64,000 nucleotides of DNA from Delphinus delphis (GCF_949987515.2 NC_082695.1:72070466-72134465), one strand, 5' to 3'; counted from the first letter of the stretch, positions 44,912 to 55,982 are shown. The notes: generated from the letters alone by a model not told the origin. Made by a program: numbers and translations.

Positions 44912-45520
44912 TCAGGGAGCCTGATTCCTCCAGCTCTGTTTTTCTTTCTCAAGATTGCTTTGGCTATTCAGGGCCTTTTGTGTTTCCATACAAGTTGTGC
45001 AAGTTTTTGTTCTAGTTCTGTGGAAAATGCCATTGGTAGATTGATAGTGACTGCATTGAATCTGTAGATTGCTTTTGGGTAGTACAGTCATTTTCACAAT
45101 GTTGATTCTTCCAATCCAAGAACATGCTATATCTCTCCATCTGTTTGTATCATCTTTAATTTCTTTCTTCAGTGTCTTATAGTTTTCTGCATACAGGTCT
45201 TTTGTCTCCTTAGGTAGGTTTATTCCTAGGTGTTTTATTCTTTTTGTTGCAGTGGTAAATGGGAGTGTTTCCTTAATTTCTCTTCCAGATTTTTCATCAT
45301 TAGTGTATGGGAATTCAAGAGATTTCTGTGCATTAATTTTGTATCCTGCTACTCGACCAAATTGATTGATTAGCTCTAGTAGTTTTCTGGAAGCATCTTT
45401 AGGATTCTCTATGTATAGTATCATGTCATTTGCAAACAACGACAGCTTTACTTCTTCTTTTCCAATTTGGATTCCTTTTATTTCTTTTTCATCTCTGATT
45501 GCTGTGGCTAAAACTTCCAA
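44912..45520 (-). pseudogene. L1 ORF2 reverse transcriptase, catalytic palm/thumb fragment
   Basis: 202 codons beginning [20 protein letters not shown]. The catalytic box normally read as FADD is FAND here ([20 protein letters not shown]), so one of the two metal-binding aspartates is replaced by asparagine. Thumb motifs follow ([25 protein letters not shown]), and the frame then drifts out of register. Confidence 0.9.
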
Positions 45521-45737
45521 AACTATATTGAATAATAGTGGTGAGAGTGGGCAACATTGTCTTGTTCCTAATCTTAGAGGAAATGGTTTCAGTTTTTCAC
45601 CATTGAGAACGATGTTGGCTATGGGTTTGTCATATTATTATGTTAACCCCTTTATTATGTTGACGTAGGTTCTCTCCATGCCTACTTTCTGGATAGTTTT
45701 TTATCATAAATGGGTGTTGAATTTTGTCAAAAGCTTT

Positions 45738-46304
45738 TTATGCATCTATTGAGATGATCATATAGTTTTTCTCCTTCAATTTGTTATTATGGTGTATCAC
45801 ATTGATTGATTTGTGTATGTTGAAGAATCCTTGCATTCCTGGGATAAACCCCACTTGATCATGGTGTATGATCCTTTTAGTGTGCTGTTGGATTCTGTTT
45901 GCTAGTATTTTGTTGAGGATTTTTGCATCTATGTTCATCAGAGATATTGGCCTGTAGTTTTCTTTTTTAGTGGCATCTTTGTCTGGTTTTGGTATCAGGG
46001 TGATGGTGACCTTGTAGAATGAGCTTGGGTGTGTTCCTCCCTCTGCTATATTTTGGATGAGTTTGAGAAGGATAGGTGTTAGCTCTTCTCTAAATGTTTG
46101 AAAGAATTCGCCTGTGCAGCCATCTGGTCCTGGGCTTTTGTTTGTTGGAAGATTTTTAATCACAATCTCAATTTCAGTGCTTGTGATTGGTCTGTTTATA
46201 TTTTCGATTTCTTCCTGGTTCAGTCTTGGAAGGTTGTGCTTTTCTAAGAATTTGTCCATTTCTTCCAGGTTGTCCATTTTATTGGCATAGAGTTGCTTGT
46301 GCAA
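45738..46304 (-). pseudogene. L1 ORF2 reverse transcriptase, fingers/palm fragment
   Basis: 188 codons with RT landmarks in order: [55 protein letters not shown] and MIISIDA. The frame ends at a stop exactly where SIDAEKAFD is expected (GAA to TAA), so the first catalytic aspartate of FD is just beyond a nonsense codon. Confidence 0.9.
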
Positions 46305-46543
46305 TCTCTCATGATCCTTTGTATTTCTGCAGTGTCAGTTGTTACGTCTCCTATCTCATTTCTAATTCTGTTGATTTGAGTCTTCTTCCTTTTTTTCTTG
46401 ATAAGTCTGACTAATGGTGTGTCAATTTTGTTTATCTTCTCAAAGAACCAGCTTTTAGTTTGATTGTTCTTTGCTATTGTTTCCTTCATTCCTTTTTCAT
46501 TTATTTCCCATCTGATCTTTATGATTTCTTTCCTTCTACTCAC
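46244..46543 (-). pseudogene. L1 ORF2 remnant, linker before the RT domain
   Basis: The frame starts MSRRKEIIKIRWEINEKGMK and includes KSWFFEKINKIDTPLVRLIK, the segment between the endonuclease and reverse transcriptase domains. It follows the chimeric frame after a frameshift and ends at a second frameshift. Confidence 0.8.
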
Positions 46544-47246
46544 TTTGGGGATTTTTTGTTCTTCTTTCTCTAATGCTTAGGTGTAAGGTTAGATTGTTTG
46601 TTTTAGATGTTTCTTGTTTCTTGAGGTAGGATTGTATTGCTATAAACTTCCCTCTTAGAACTGTTTTTGCTGCATCCCATAGGTTTTTGACCACCCTGTT
46701 TTCACTGTCATTTGTTTCTAGGTATTTTTTGATTTCCTCTTTGATTTCTTCAGTGATCTCTTGGTTATTTAGTAGTGTATTGTTTAGCCTCCATGTGTTT
46801 GTATTTTTTACAGTTTTTTCCCTGTAATTGATATCTAGTCTCATAATGTTGTGGTCGGGAAAGATGCTTGATACGATTTCAGTTTTCTTAAATTTACCAT
46901 CTTCATCTTCATTTATTTGGTCTTGTAGGTTTTTACCTTGCTCCTTCGTCTGTGACATATTTTTTTTGTCATTTCTTTTTTGTTGTTGTTTTTTTTTATG
47001 GGTGGTGCTGTATTCCTTTCTTACTGGTTGTTTGGCCTGAGACATCCAGCACTGGAGTTTGCAGGCAGTTGGATAGAGCCAGGAATTGGTACTGAGATGA
47101 GGACCTCCAGGAGGCCTCACTCTGATTAATATTCCCTGGGGTGTGAGGTTCTCTGTTAGTCCAGTGATTTGGACTCGGAACCCCCACCACAGGAGCTTGG
47201 GCCCGACCTCTGGTCTGGAACCATGATTCCGCAAGATTTGTGGCAT
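46536..47246 (-). pseudogene. L1 ORF1-ORF2 chimeric frame, 236 codons
   Basis: Residues 1-96 translate 5'UTR-like sequence. Residues ~97-116 (MSQTKEQGKNLQDQINEDED) match the N-terminal part of L1 ORF1p. From ~117 on (GKFKKTEIVSSIFPDHN onward, including NLWDAAKTVLRGKFIAIQSY) the frame is ORF2p, from just after the endonuclease domain. The junction is near 46896-46905. Missing are most of ORF1, the inter-ORF spacer and roughly the first 200+ codons of ORF2. Frame is kept across the junction, then stops at 46536. No function is expected; a deletion or an L1 RNA splicing product could explain it. Confidence 0.75.
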
Positions 47247-47531
47247 GGTAAAAAAGAAAAAAAAAAAAAGAAAAAGAAAGAAAGAAAGAAAAGAAAAAAG
47301 GAGCAGTACAATATCAAAGAATAAAAAACAAAATAAAATTAGGAAGATAAAAAATATATTAGGAAAAATAAAACTTTAATTGAAACAACCTGTTGCTGGG
47401 GGTTCCTCCCGTTCCCTTAGGGGTCCGTGGTCCCCCACCAGTGTCTGGTGGGTGTCCTAGTTGTGCAGAGACGCGAATTCCCTCTCCTCTTAGTACACTG
47501 TCTTGACTCCGCCCCCTGCAGGATGTGCTTT

Positions 47532-48566
47532 GATCTTAGACTTTAGGTTATCCCTACATAGCAAGGGACAGAAAGGCTTTTCAGCAGGAACCCTGTATTA
47601 TGTTGCTTGGTCCTAGGATTAGTTTAGCCTTGCAAAATATAGGTGTCTCAGTGTTCTTCCGGGATCAGAGACACTGGTCAGTTTCACTGGAAGTTAAAGT
47701 GATCCTGTTGAGTTGACTCAATCTTCACCATCCATAGTGGATAATGCTTTAAGTTCCTCTGCATTCTGATTTCAGAGGCCCAGCACCCCAGCCAGGGCTT
47801 CCCTGGTCTCTCCCAGAGGGCTCCTGACACATTTTTAAGGAAGAGAGGCTGCCTTTAGCTACCAGGATGCTTTTGTTCCCATTTGTGCCAACATCTTCAT
47901 TTTATGACATGTTTTAATGAGGGAGGATAAAGGGAGAAAATGACTGCCAAATGTTTCTGAAATGGGTCTGAACAATAATTACATTCTGCAGTGAAATGAC
48001 AGAAACTCTCCACCCAATATGCTTTGGAAAGGCCTGGCAGGAGAGAAATATGTGTTCCAGAAAGCACAATTGAACGAGCACATTTTAAAGTTCTAACATA
48101 AAAAAAGATGTCTAAAACACCTAAAGAAAACCAAAGTTTAACACTCTCCTTCCACTTTTTAAAAGGAATGAATGTGGATTGAACCTCAGTAAAGAGTGTG
48201 AGTGACCAGCCCTGTCGAGAAGTGGATTCCTCCCATGCTGGATTCTAAAACAGTAAGGGAAGATGACATGGCCTATCCAACCTCCTCAACCCTGGGGGAA
48301 TTTGACTGAGGGACTGTGGGTTGGATACTGTGGAATCCAAAGATAATGGTGCTCCATAGGGCAGCCCACTCCCCCACAGCCAGACCACAGCTTGTCTGCA
48401 ACTAAAGGCAAGTGCTGGAGGAAATATGAGCTGTATCTCTGGTCTTGGAGAGTGGTCCCCAGGAGGGACAGTGCTGCTGACACTTTCATGGAGAGCTACT
48501 GCACACATCCAGGGGTCCAGATGCTCCCCTGAGAAGGCATGGCACCTGCCTTAAAAGTCCAGCATT
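47532..48566. other. No gene recognised; repeat-poor
   Basis: No named repeat seen. Around 47900-48150 the sequence is AT-rich with sites such as GAACAATAATTACATT and might be conserved non-coding DNA. Frames near 48245-48508 have no domain. Confidence 0.4.
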
Positions 48567-48605
48567 GGGCTTCCCTGGTGGCGCAGTGGTTGAGAGTCCG
48601 CCTGC
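48567..48605 (+). mobile_element. 39-base SINE head stub with perfect 12-bp TSD
   Basis: The 39 bases equal the first 39 bases of the CHR-type SINE (compare 40688 onward), including the A box, and stop before the B box. AAGTCCAGCATT at 48555-48566 and 48606-48617 is an exact direct repeat flanking the stub. A further related copy, AAAAGTCCAGTATTT, lies at about 48624-48638. There is no A tail, so the 3' part is missing rather than the 5' part. Confidence 0.85.
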
Positions 48606-48617
48606 AAGTCCAGCATT

Positions 48618-49139
48618 TTCTCTTAAAAGTCCAGTATTTGAGTCCCCACCTCTTTGAGCCTTATGCAATTTGAAGCCAGGGCCTAGAAAGCACAGCCACC
48701 CACAGAGCCCATCTCATTTTGCTGACAGTAGCCATTCTCCCTTCATTTACTTATTTACCACCACACACACACCCCCAGTAAGATAAGGTAGTTCATGGAA
48801 AACACACATTTTAAAATATAAACATCAGATATAGGCAAACCATTTTGTAATAGGAGGCCAAGTGTGAATGTGTTCACAACTACAGGTCGAACTTTCGTAC
48901 CTTTCACTGAAGTTCAATTCATATTTTTTCTTTTGAAAAACTATAGAGGGTACATGGGATCCCTCTATAATATTTCATACAACTGCATTAGAATCTACAA
49001 TTATCTTCAGATACAAAGTTTCATTTAAAAAATACCAAAAACAAATGGAAGGGGCAGGATCCTAAAGAGATTAGATGATGTACGGATTTGGTTTGAGATT
49101 CGGGAATGGCGAAGTGAAAAAGGAAATGGGATTATTATA
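48618..49139. other. No gene recognised
   Basis: Contains a short (CA)n at about 48763-48771. No exon or named repeat. Confidence 0.4.
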
Positions 49140-49474
49140 AAGTCTTTGCTCACATGATTACGGAGGCCAAGAAGTCCCAAGAATTGAGAATCAGGAGAAT
49201 TCATGGTGTAGGTCCCAGTCTGAGTCCTAAGGTAGGAGAAGGCCCCAGCTGAAAGTCAGGCAGAGAGCAAATTCTCTCTTGTTCAGCTTTTTGTTAGACT
49301 AAGGCCTTCAACGCATTGGATGAGACCCACTCACAATAGGGAGGGCAATCTGTTTTACTCCCTCTACTGATTCAATCTCATCCAGAAACACCCTCACGGA
49401 CACACCCAGAATAATGTTTAGCCAAATATCTGGGCACCCCATGGCCCAGTCGAGTCGACACAAAAAATCAGTCA
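49140..49474 (-). mobile_element. LTR of the TGATGGTTAATTTT family, minus strand
   Basis: CTCACATGATTACGGAGGCC, GGCCTTCAACGCATTGGATG, AATCTCATCCAGAAACACCC, TCACGGACACACCCAGAATA and TATCTGGGCACCCCATGGCC are the reverse complement of this LTR's 5' half. The same family as 17419-17792 and 29705-30704. Confidence 0.8.
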
Positions 49475-49476
49475 TC

Positions 49477-49622
49477 GAAGTTACTTCACATCTCCGTGCC
49501 TCGGTTCCTCGTCTGTAACGTGGGCACGATGAGAGCACCTTCCTCACCCAGTTGGAGAGAAGTTCAAGAGAGACAGAATATTCAAAGTCCTTAGTAGAAT
49601 GCTTGGAATATAGTATGTGCCC
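49477..49622 (+). mobile_element. MIR SINE 3' part
   Basis: GAAGTTACTTCACATCTCCG, TGCCTCGGTTCCTCGTCTGT, AACGTGGGCACGATGAGAGC and AATATAGTATGTGCCCCAG. The MIR begins exactly where the LTR ends, so the LTR may have inserted into it or truncated it. Confidence 0.65.
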
Positions 49623-49789
49623 CAGCTCCCAAGAGGGGAGAAGTTGGCAAGGAGCAAGGAGAAATTGGACACAGGCTTCCTGAGCTGACTCACCTCTAAC
49701 TTGCCTCCAGGGCCCCTTCTCTCCTTCTTTCTCTTCCTCTTTTTGCAGCAGTTCTAATACCAACATTTGAAAAGGTTCTGATTGCTCAG

Positions 49790-50380
49790 AGTGACACTTC
49801 CTTTGCATCCCTTTGCCGGCAGCCTCTCTTCATAGAAAGTCTAATTGTTCCACCAAGGACTTCTGATCGAGACTCAGGCAGAGTGAGGGCTGGGCGGGTC
49901 TCAGGGACTTTATCAAATGTCTGCTACCCTGACATTTGATATTGTGGAAACGGATTAGCTGCCTCCCTCACCGTAATTGCTGTTGACAAAACACAAGAAG
50001 CCCGAAGGCATTCCCCCCATGCTGACCCAGCTCCCCCGCACTGCTGCGCTTATTCAAATGACCACGGCATAAAATATCTCCGTGGAGACAGCGAGGCAGC
50101 AGCATTACAAGGGGGGATTACATCTTACAGCGCAAACGCAAGGAGGCAGGAGGCGGTGGCAATGGTTTATGTGAAAGAAGCCTCCCCTTTACACACAAAT
50201 ATCTAAAAACTATTAATTTGGGGGCAGCAGCAAGGAAGAAATACATGAAAGGAAAATTGATTTCTATTTAAATGGTATGTTTTCGTCACCTTTCTTCAGA
50301 GCCTAAGCATCCGTTTTTGAGGACCTGTGCTAATTGATTTCAAATGCAGTTCAACGCCATCGCTGTAGAATAATAAATCT
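49790..50380. other. Candidate conserved non-coding element (no repeat found)
   Basis: About 590 bases without any recognised repeat inside a repeat-rich region. It is dense in sites such as CCGTAATTGCTGTTGAC, CTTATTCAAATGACC, AAAAACTATTAATTTGGG and GTGCTAATTGATTTCAAATG. The texture resembles developmental enhancers, but this is an impression from composition and motifs only. Confidence 0.3.
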
Positions 50381-51867
50381 CAGGGCAAAGAGGCTAAGGG
50401 GGAACTTGAGCGGAAGGGGAGGGGGATGTAACCTGTGGCCTTTAATAGGCGTGTCTCTGTCATCCTGGGTGAGCTCGAAGCAGTCCCCTGACGGGTGCCG
50501 GCAGCAGGGGTTGCTCAGTTGTTTGTGTAATGGACAATCCCTCGAACTTGAAATCCTCCTACTGATCCAGGGAGTGTCCATTTCTGGGTTACACCTGGGG
50601 CCCGGGTGGCCACACCCAGGCACATGCCATCCCTCTTCTGAAGGACTGAGGCATTCTTGAAGCCACTATTCCACTCCTCCTTGCAATGCCTGATGCCTTC
50701 TTTCCCTGGGGCCCCCTCATGGGCCTGTTCTTCCTGGCAAGCCTCTTTCTTATGACCCTCTCCTTCCTAAACTGGTGTCCCTTCCTCCCCAGGGGGCTGT
50801 CACTTTGAGATGCAAGCAGCTGAGCTGGTCCCTGGAAGGTACAGAGACTTGCTAGAGACCCAGACGTCTACCCCGGGTGGAGGGATGAACCTCAGAAAGA
50901 GGTGGGTCCAGGCTCCATGGCTGGTCATAGAGGGCAAGTGGAGCGTTTGGGTTTCATCCTGGTGATTCCCTCCCTGCCTGTGCTGGAGCCTTGCTGTTGC
51001 TCATCCCTGGGAGAGGTGAGGACCGAGGGCACAAGGGCTGGGATGCAAGCCTGGATAGGAAGGACCAACAAGGGCTCTTGCTTACTCAGTGGCCACGTGG
51101 CAGCTTTAATGTTGTTTTCCTGAGCAAGAATCTAGCCAATAAGGAAGAGAACCACTAACCTGTCAAAACGCCCTATACAAAGGAGCTGAACAATCACAAG
51201 AAAGTGATGCACCCATTCCAGAAAATAATTCATGGGGGACAGGCCAATCCCCAAGCCCTGTGTCAGCAGGTACCCTTACTAGGAAGGAAGGAGCAGGTAG
51301 TCTAGCGAATCTGCAGGGGCCAGAGAGGAGCTGGGGCTACAGACCTGTGCCCACCTGTACAACGGTTGTGACCTGGTGGGGTTGTATAGGGGAGAGCAGT
51401 TAGATTTGTGCAGGGCATGATCCAACCTGCATCAGCATCAAATCCTTGTAACTCCCCACTTTGCATTCCAGGAACTCTGCTGGGGCAGAACTACTCCCAA
51501 GAAGAACTGAACTCTCTCCAAGGGTTTTTCTCCAAATGACTGAGATCAGGAGTTGATTTCTGAAAATGGACAGCCCTAGCCAGGATCTATGCACATAAAC
51601 CAGAAGCAACATCTATGTAAGATCAAAATACAGCATCATTTCATTCAGTTTGGGCACAAAGGCAATTAATCCAAATTTCCACTGCATAGACAAATGATCC
51701 CAAGACAGACTAAATTATTGATGGACTTAATGGTATCTTTTTTGTACAGATATGACTTCATTCTTTATGATAAGCATTTCAGTAGTTATATAAGTACATT
51801 TAATCTGCCATGTTTTCATCCCACTGAATTCTCAGCCCACATAAATCACTTTTAAAATTTTTACATT
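50381..51867. other. No gene recognised
   Basis: No repeat or exon recognised. The 108-codon frame at 50334-50660 (+) overlaps a 90-codon frame on the other strand; neither shows a domain. Confidence 0.4.
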
Positions 51868-52240
51868 TTTTTCTTCCAGTTTAATTGAGATATAATTGAC
51901 ACATAGCACATAGTAAAAGTGCAAGGGGCACAGCAAAATGATTTGACTTGCATACATCATGAAATGATTGTCACAAAAAGTTTAGTGATCATCCATTATC
52001 TCATAGAGAGACAAAATTAAAGAAATAGAAAAAACTTGTTCTCCTTGTGGTGAGAACTTAGGTTTCCCTCTCTGAACAACTTTTATATGTAACATACAGC
52101 CTGCTCATTATATTTACCATGTTGTACATTACATCCCTGGTACTTCTTTATCTTAAAAGTAGAAGCTTGTATCTTTTGACTGCTTTCGTCCAACTCCCAC
52201 AGTTGCTTCTGTTTACGGCATCAAACGAGCTAGGTCCTCA
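51868..52240 (-). mobile_element. Old L1 3' end, minus strand
   Basis: TTAATTGAGATATAATTGAC, AGTGATCATCCATTATCTCA, ACCATGTTGTACATTACATC and CTTTATCTTAAAAGTAGAAG are the complement of an L1 3'UTR. Confidence 0.75.
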
Positions 52241-52275
52241 TGTCCCACGTCTCTGTCTCTCCCCATTACTTTCAC

Positions 52276-52304
52276 ATTCATTCATTCATTCACTCATTCA
52301 TTCA
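52276..52304. repeat. (ATTC)n microsatellite
   Basis: About seven ATTC units with one interruption (ACTC). Confidence 0.9.
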
Positions 52305-54409
52305 GTCTCAACCCTCACTTAGCTCACTGTTTGGTGGGTGAAGCCAGACATGAAACAGATGAACGTTTCTTCCTGTGTTGTGAGGATATGATAAGGGGGA
52401 TTTAAAGCAAAAAGCCCTGGCGACTGGCTAAGCCGAGTCAAGCTCTCATTTCCCCTCAGTTTGCCCATCTCCCACCTGCCAACCCCCCATGGGGCCTATT
52501 GATTTCTGACACGCCTTGATGTAAAATTACACGTCGTGATATCATTCAGGATAATGCTGACAAAGGCAAAAGGGGCCCCTCTGGCTCCCACTGAGAGTTC
52601 CTTCCCTCAAACCCACCGCCAACCAGAGCCAGTTCCTGAATTACATTTACAGCTGGGAGGATGCAGCAGCAGCAAAGACACCCCACGGAGGGAGGAAGAT
52701 AAATAAAATTGCAATCGGGCCCATTGATCTCCCCTCTGATGAATTTAATAGGGAAGTGGAGAAACGGCAGGAAAAGCCCTGCCATGCTGCTGTTTAACTC
52801 ACTTCTGAGGGCAGGGGACGTCCCTAAGTAAATTGGCCACACTCCCGCTAACAGTCCCTGGGTGAGAAACTCCTGACTCTGCAGCCCCAAAACAGAAGAA
52901 AAGGAGGCGGGAAGTAATCTGGAATAGGAAAGAGCAGGCATTAACAAGCCGGACTTAAAATACGCACTAGGTGATTAAGGGGCTTAGGCTGGTATTATCT
53001 GTGTGCTCTTCCTCTGAAAGCTACGAGGGAGGCTGAGACCCGGCAAGGCGCACTCCCTGCTGCCTGGGTAGAAATGCACAATGACTCATCTTTCTCCAGG
53101 CAAGAACTAGCTGGCACCGAGGGAAGGTCTGTCTGCCTTTCCTCTGTACTGGGTAAAGTACAGCTTCTCATCATGAGGACCAACCTTTTCCCGGCAGAGC
53201 ACAAGCCCTGTTGCCTTTCTGCTCCCAGTTCTGTGCTATGACGGGGTGGCTGAAACTCTGAGTCTGTCTCAGGTGTCCCCAGTTCCAAATTCTATCCCAC
53301 TATTGTCCTGGTGGGAAAATCCTCCATCTTGGTGTAGGCACCCCATGATAGACTAAACATGACAGCAAGTCTGGGGGTTCTCCATGATGAACTGAGGCAG
53401 GAAGGAACTTGGACCAGATGTCGCTGAGTTCATCAGAGGCAGCTCTTGGTCCCCACCCAGGACTACTCAGAGGAAGAGCCCACGGGTGTCTCCCGGTTGA
53501 GCAGCGTCCGCGAGTGGACAGGACTGGGCCTCGCAGAGAGAGAAGGAGAGGGCTTTGACCTTGCTTCCTAGGGTCTGCTGCTCCCCTAGCCTGGCCACCT
53601 GCACTCCTCACTCCCCCTGGCTGAGGCCCCCAGCGTCTTCCTGCAGTTTCCTGACACACGCTCCGGGAGCCCCACCTTGGACCGCTCACTCGCCCTCTAC
53701 CAGGCACCCATCCAAAGGGCAGTCAGCATCGTAACCACAATCCAAGCCTTGAGCTAAAGGGAGGGAGCTCTAACCAAGGTGGACGGGGTGGGGCTTTCAG
53801 ACATAAGAGGACATTTTTGGAGGCCTGGGCCTGCTGGTGCTGCAGGAACCACACCGCATGGCTAATCCCCTGTGTGAGGCCTGCCTGGAGGGACCTGATG
53901 TGCACGGAGCTTCGCTGTGGTTGGACTCTGCCCAGTCGCCTAACCCTTGACCCCAGTGTGGCAAGGTGGCACTGACAGTACAGGCAGCCAATGGACACAA
54001 AACTCCAGAATGGTACAGCATTATAGGAGGCCCCCTCCTGGGTGCCCCGAACTTGTTTTGGGTTCAGGAAATCCCACACTGAACTGTCCTCAGTAGGTAA
54101 AACTGTAAATATCTGCACACAGCTCTCCTGCCACCCCTGGGCTCAGGCCCTCAGTCCTTCCACTGTCTTCATGGGCTCCAGACCTTTTTCACCCCAGACC
54201 TCAGGTTTGCTTCAGGTTGTCACATTCAGAGCCAAGTGTCCCTCCCCAACATGCTAGAGAGAGAGTTCTTTGGGATGAGAGTTAAGAGACTTATGGCGCT
54301 GGTCTCTGCAATTTGTTCATCTGGAGAGGAGATGCTTCCTATTTTTCAGGGATGGGCAGCCATCCAGGTGAGTGTTTTTTTCTGTATCTCCAATGTAATC
54401 CAACTCGAT
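52305..54409. other. No gene recognised; repeat-poor, GC-moderate
   Basis: About 2.1 kb without a clear repeat. The part 52500-52960 (ATGTAAAATTACACGTCGTG, AAATTGCAATCGGGCCCATT, CTGATGAATTTAATAGGG) has an enhancer-like texture. The part 53300-53740 is GC-rich with scattered CpG but does not look like an island. Frames at 53300-53707 (-) and 53723-54118 (-) show no domain I recognise. Confidence 0.35.
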
Positions 54410-55060
54410 TATATCAACAGGTATTTACTGGGCATCTATTAGATGCCAGGCGCTGGGATGACAGTAATAAACAAGCTGAATTAGTCTCCACCCTCACAGA
54501 ACAAATAGTCCAGAGGATGAAAGGGGATACAGACAGGGTAACAGAACACTCTAGGACAGTGTGATAAGGACATTAGCAAGAGAAGCAGAGGCTGCAGCCA
54601 AGCTCCTGAGCTCTTGATGGAAGTCAGGAATGGAGATGAGCGGGAAAGAAGCAACGTCTGAGCTAAAACTTAGAGGATGAGCTGGGGTTAGCAGGCAAAG
54701 GGGATGGGGGTGGAGAGGGCCACAGGAGGGAGGACGAACACGTGCAAACATGGAGGCAAGAGGTTACTGGGCATAGTGGGGGCTTGGATGATGGATGATG
54801 GGGGAAATGGGGAGAGATGAGGCTGGAGGAATCAGGAAGGTACAATTCACAAGGGACTTAGCAGACTGACTAGGGGTTTGGGCTTCATCTCTCCTATGGG
54901 CACTGAGACGCCAGTGGGAAGTTTTAAAATGAGGAAGTGACAGACTCAGATCTGCGCTTGAGAAAGATCTTTCTGACCCGAGGGCGTGAGCAGAGGGCGG
55001 AACTGGAAGCAGGGAGATCAGGTTGAAGGCAACTGCAGAGCCCAGGCAAGAGAGGCGCCG
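54410..55060 (+). mobile_element. Ancient interspersed repeat, unassigned
   Basis: TATTTACTGGGCATCTATTA, GATGCCAGGCGCTGGGATGA, GGACTTAGCAGACTGACTAG, TTGGGCTTCATCTCTCCTAT, AAGATCTTTCTGACCCGAGG and GAAGCAGGGAGATCAGGTTG follow a long repeat common in mammals. I recognise the consensus but not its name. Several antisense frames here are incidental. Confidence 0.55.
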
Positions 55061-55199
55061 GAGAGCATCGGTGGGAACAGAGACAAGGAGGGACACGGGA
55101 AAGTGACTGGGAAGGACAACTGACGCCCTGATTGAGAGCTGTGCTGCCATTCGCTGGAAGAGGGGACCCAAGAGCTGAGAAAGTCTCTCAACTGTAAGC

Positions 55200-55380
55200 C
55201 CAGATGCTGGTGTACCCGTGTGACCTGTGCCACACCAGGCCCTAAGGGGAGTACACAGACCCTGAACTCCTTGTCATTGGTTGTTGCATCATGCTCTCTT
55301 TTGGGTCCCCAACATCTGGCACATAACTGGTGGTGAAAAGCATTTATTAAATGCATGCACGAATGAATGCATTGATACAT
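55200..55380 (+). mobile_element. L2 LINE 3' end
   Basis: GGGTCCCCAACATCTGGCAC, ATAACTGGTGGTGAAAAGCA and TTTATTAAATGCATGCACGA, then ATGAATGCATTGATACATGA, fit the L2 3' end. Confidence 0.65.
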
Positions 55381-55807
55381 GAATATAAGACAGAATCTCT
55401 AACTTCAAAGTTCTTTGAGTCTTATTGCAAGACAAGGTGATCCTACATCAAACAATTAAAGAACAGCACAAGATAGAACATAATTAAGTTCTAAATCATC
55501 TGGTTCAGGCTGTAAGTGCTGGAGTTTCAGAGAAGAGAAAGATCCATGTGGGCTGGAGGAGTTAAGGATGGCTTAAATATAATTCCCCAACATTACAGTA
55601 CCCTGGAAACAGCAGTGCCGGTCTTAAAACTGAAGAGAGATGAAAGCCAACACAGACAGCCTTATTTACCCAGTGTTGTACAGCAGACCACCATGATATT
55701 GGGGGACTGAATTAAGATCACTGGCCTTGGGAGGTTAACACTGTTCAAGTGGACTTATTCCTGCACGATTAATAATGGGCTCTGACGTAGTCCGTTCTCA
55801 TTGTATT
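55381..55807. other. No gene recognised
   Basis: Unassigned; no repeat or exon recognised. Confidence 0.35.
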
Positions 55808-55982
55808 CTTTTTTTAAAGATGCTTTTTAATTGAGGTAAAATCCATGTGACATAAAATTAACCATTTTAAAGTGTACAATTCCGTGGCATTTAGTACATT
55901 CACATTATTACGTAACTACCTCCTCTCTCTGGATCCAAAATATTTTCATCACCCCCCAGAAACCCTGCTCATTTTATACCTG
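55808..55982 (-). mobile_element. Old L1 3' end, minus strand
   Basis: TTTAATTGAGGTAAAATCCA, ACCATTTTAAAGTGTACAAT, TCCGTGGCATTTAGTACATT and AAAATATTTTCATCACCCCC are the complement of an old L1 3'UTR. Confidence 0.75.

Larger units (their letters stand above)
42763..47518 (-). mobile_element. L1 with both ends, internally deleted, 13-bp TSD
   Basis: CAGGATGTGCTTT occurs at 42750-42762 and 47519-47531, an exact 13-bp TSD. Reading leftward from 47518 on the minus strand: a 5'UTR-like region (47040-47518, with an A/AAAG-rich stretch at 47247-47300), a remnant of ORF1 (about 20 codons near 46900-46960), ORF2 from its middle to its C-terminus, the 3'UTR and a poly-A tail (poly-T at 42761-42771). 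A second L1 sits inside at 43560-44164. Length without that insert is about 4.1 kb, shorter than the usual 6 kb or more. The coding region is dead. Confidence 0.92.

Noticed and set aside
49308..49808. 166-codon minus-strand frame, among the longest outside the L1
   Set aside because: It runs through a minus-strand LTR, a plus-strand MIR and flanking DNA, with no domain.
53300..54118. Two minus-strand frames of 131-135 codons in GC-rich sequence
   Set aside because: GC-rich composition lowers stop frequency. There is no domain, no clear splice structure and no homology that I recognise.
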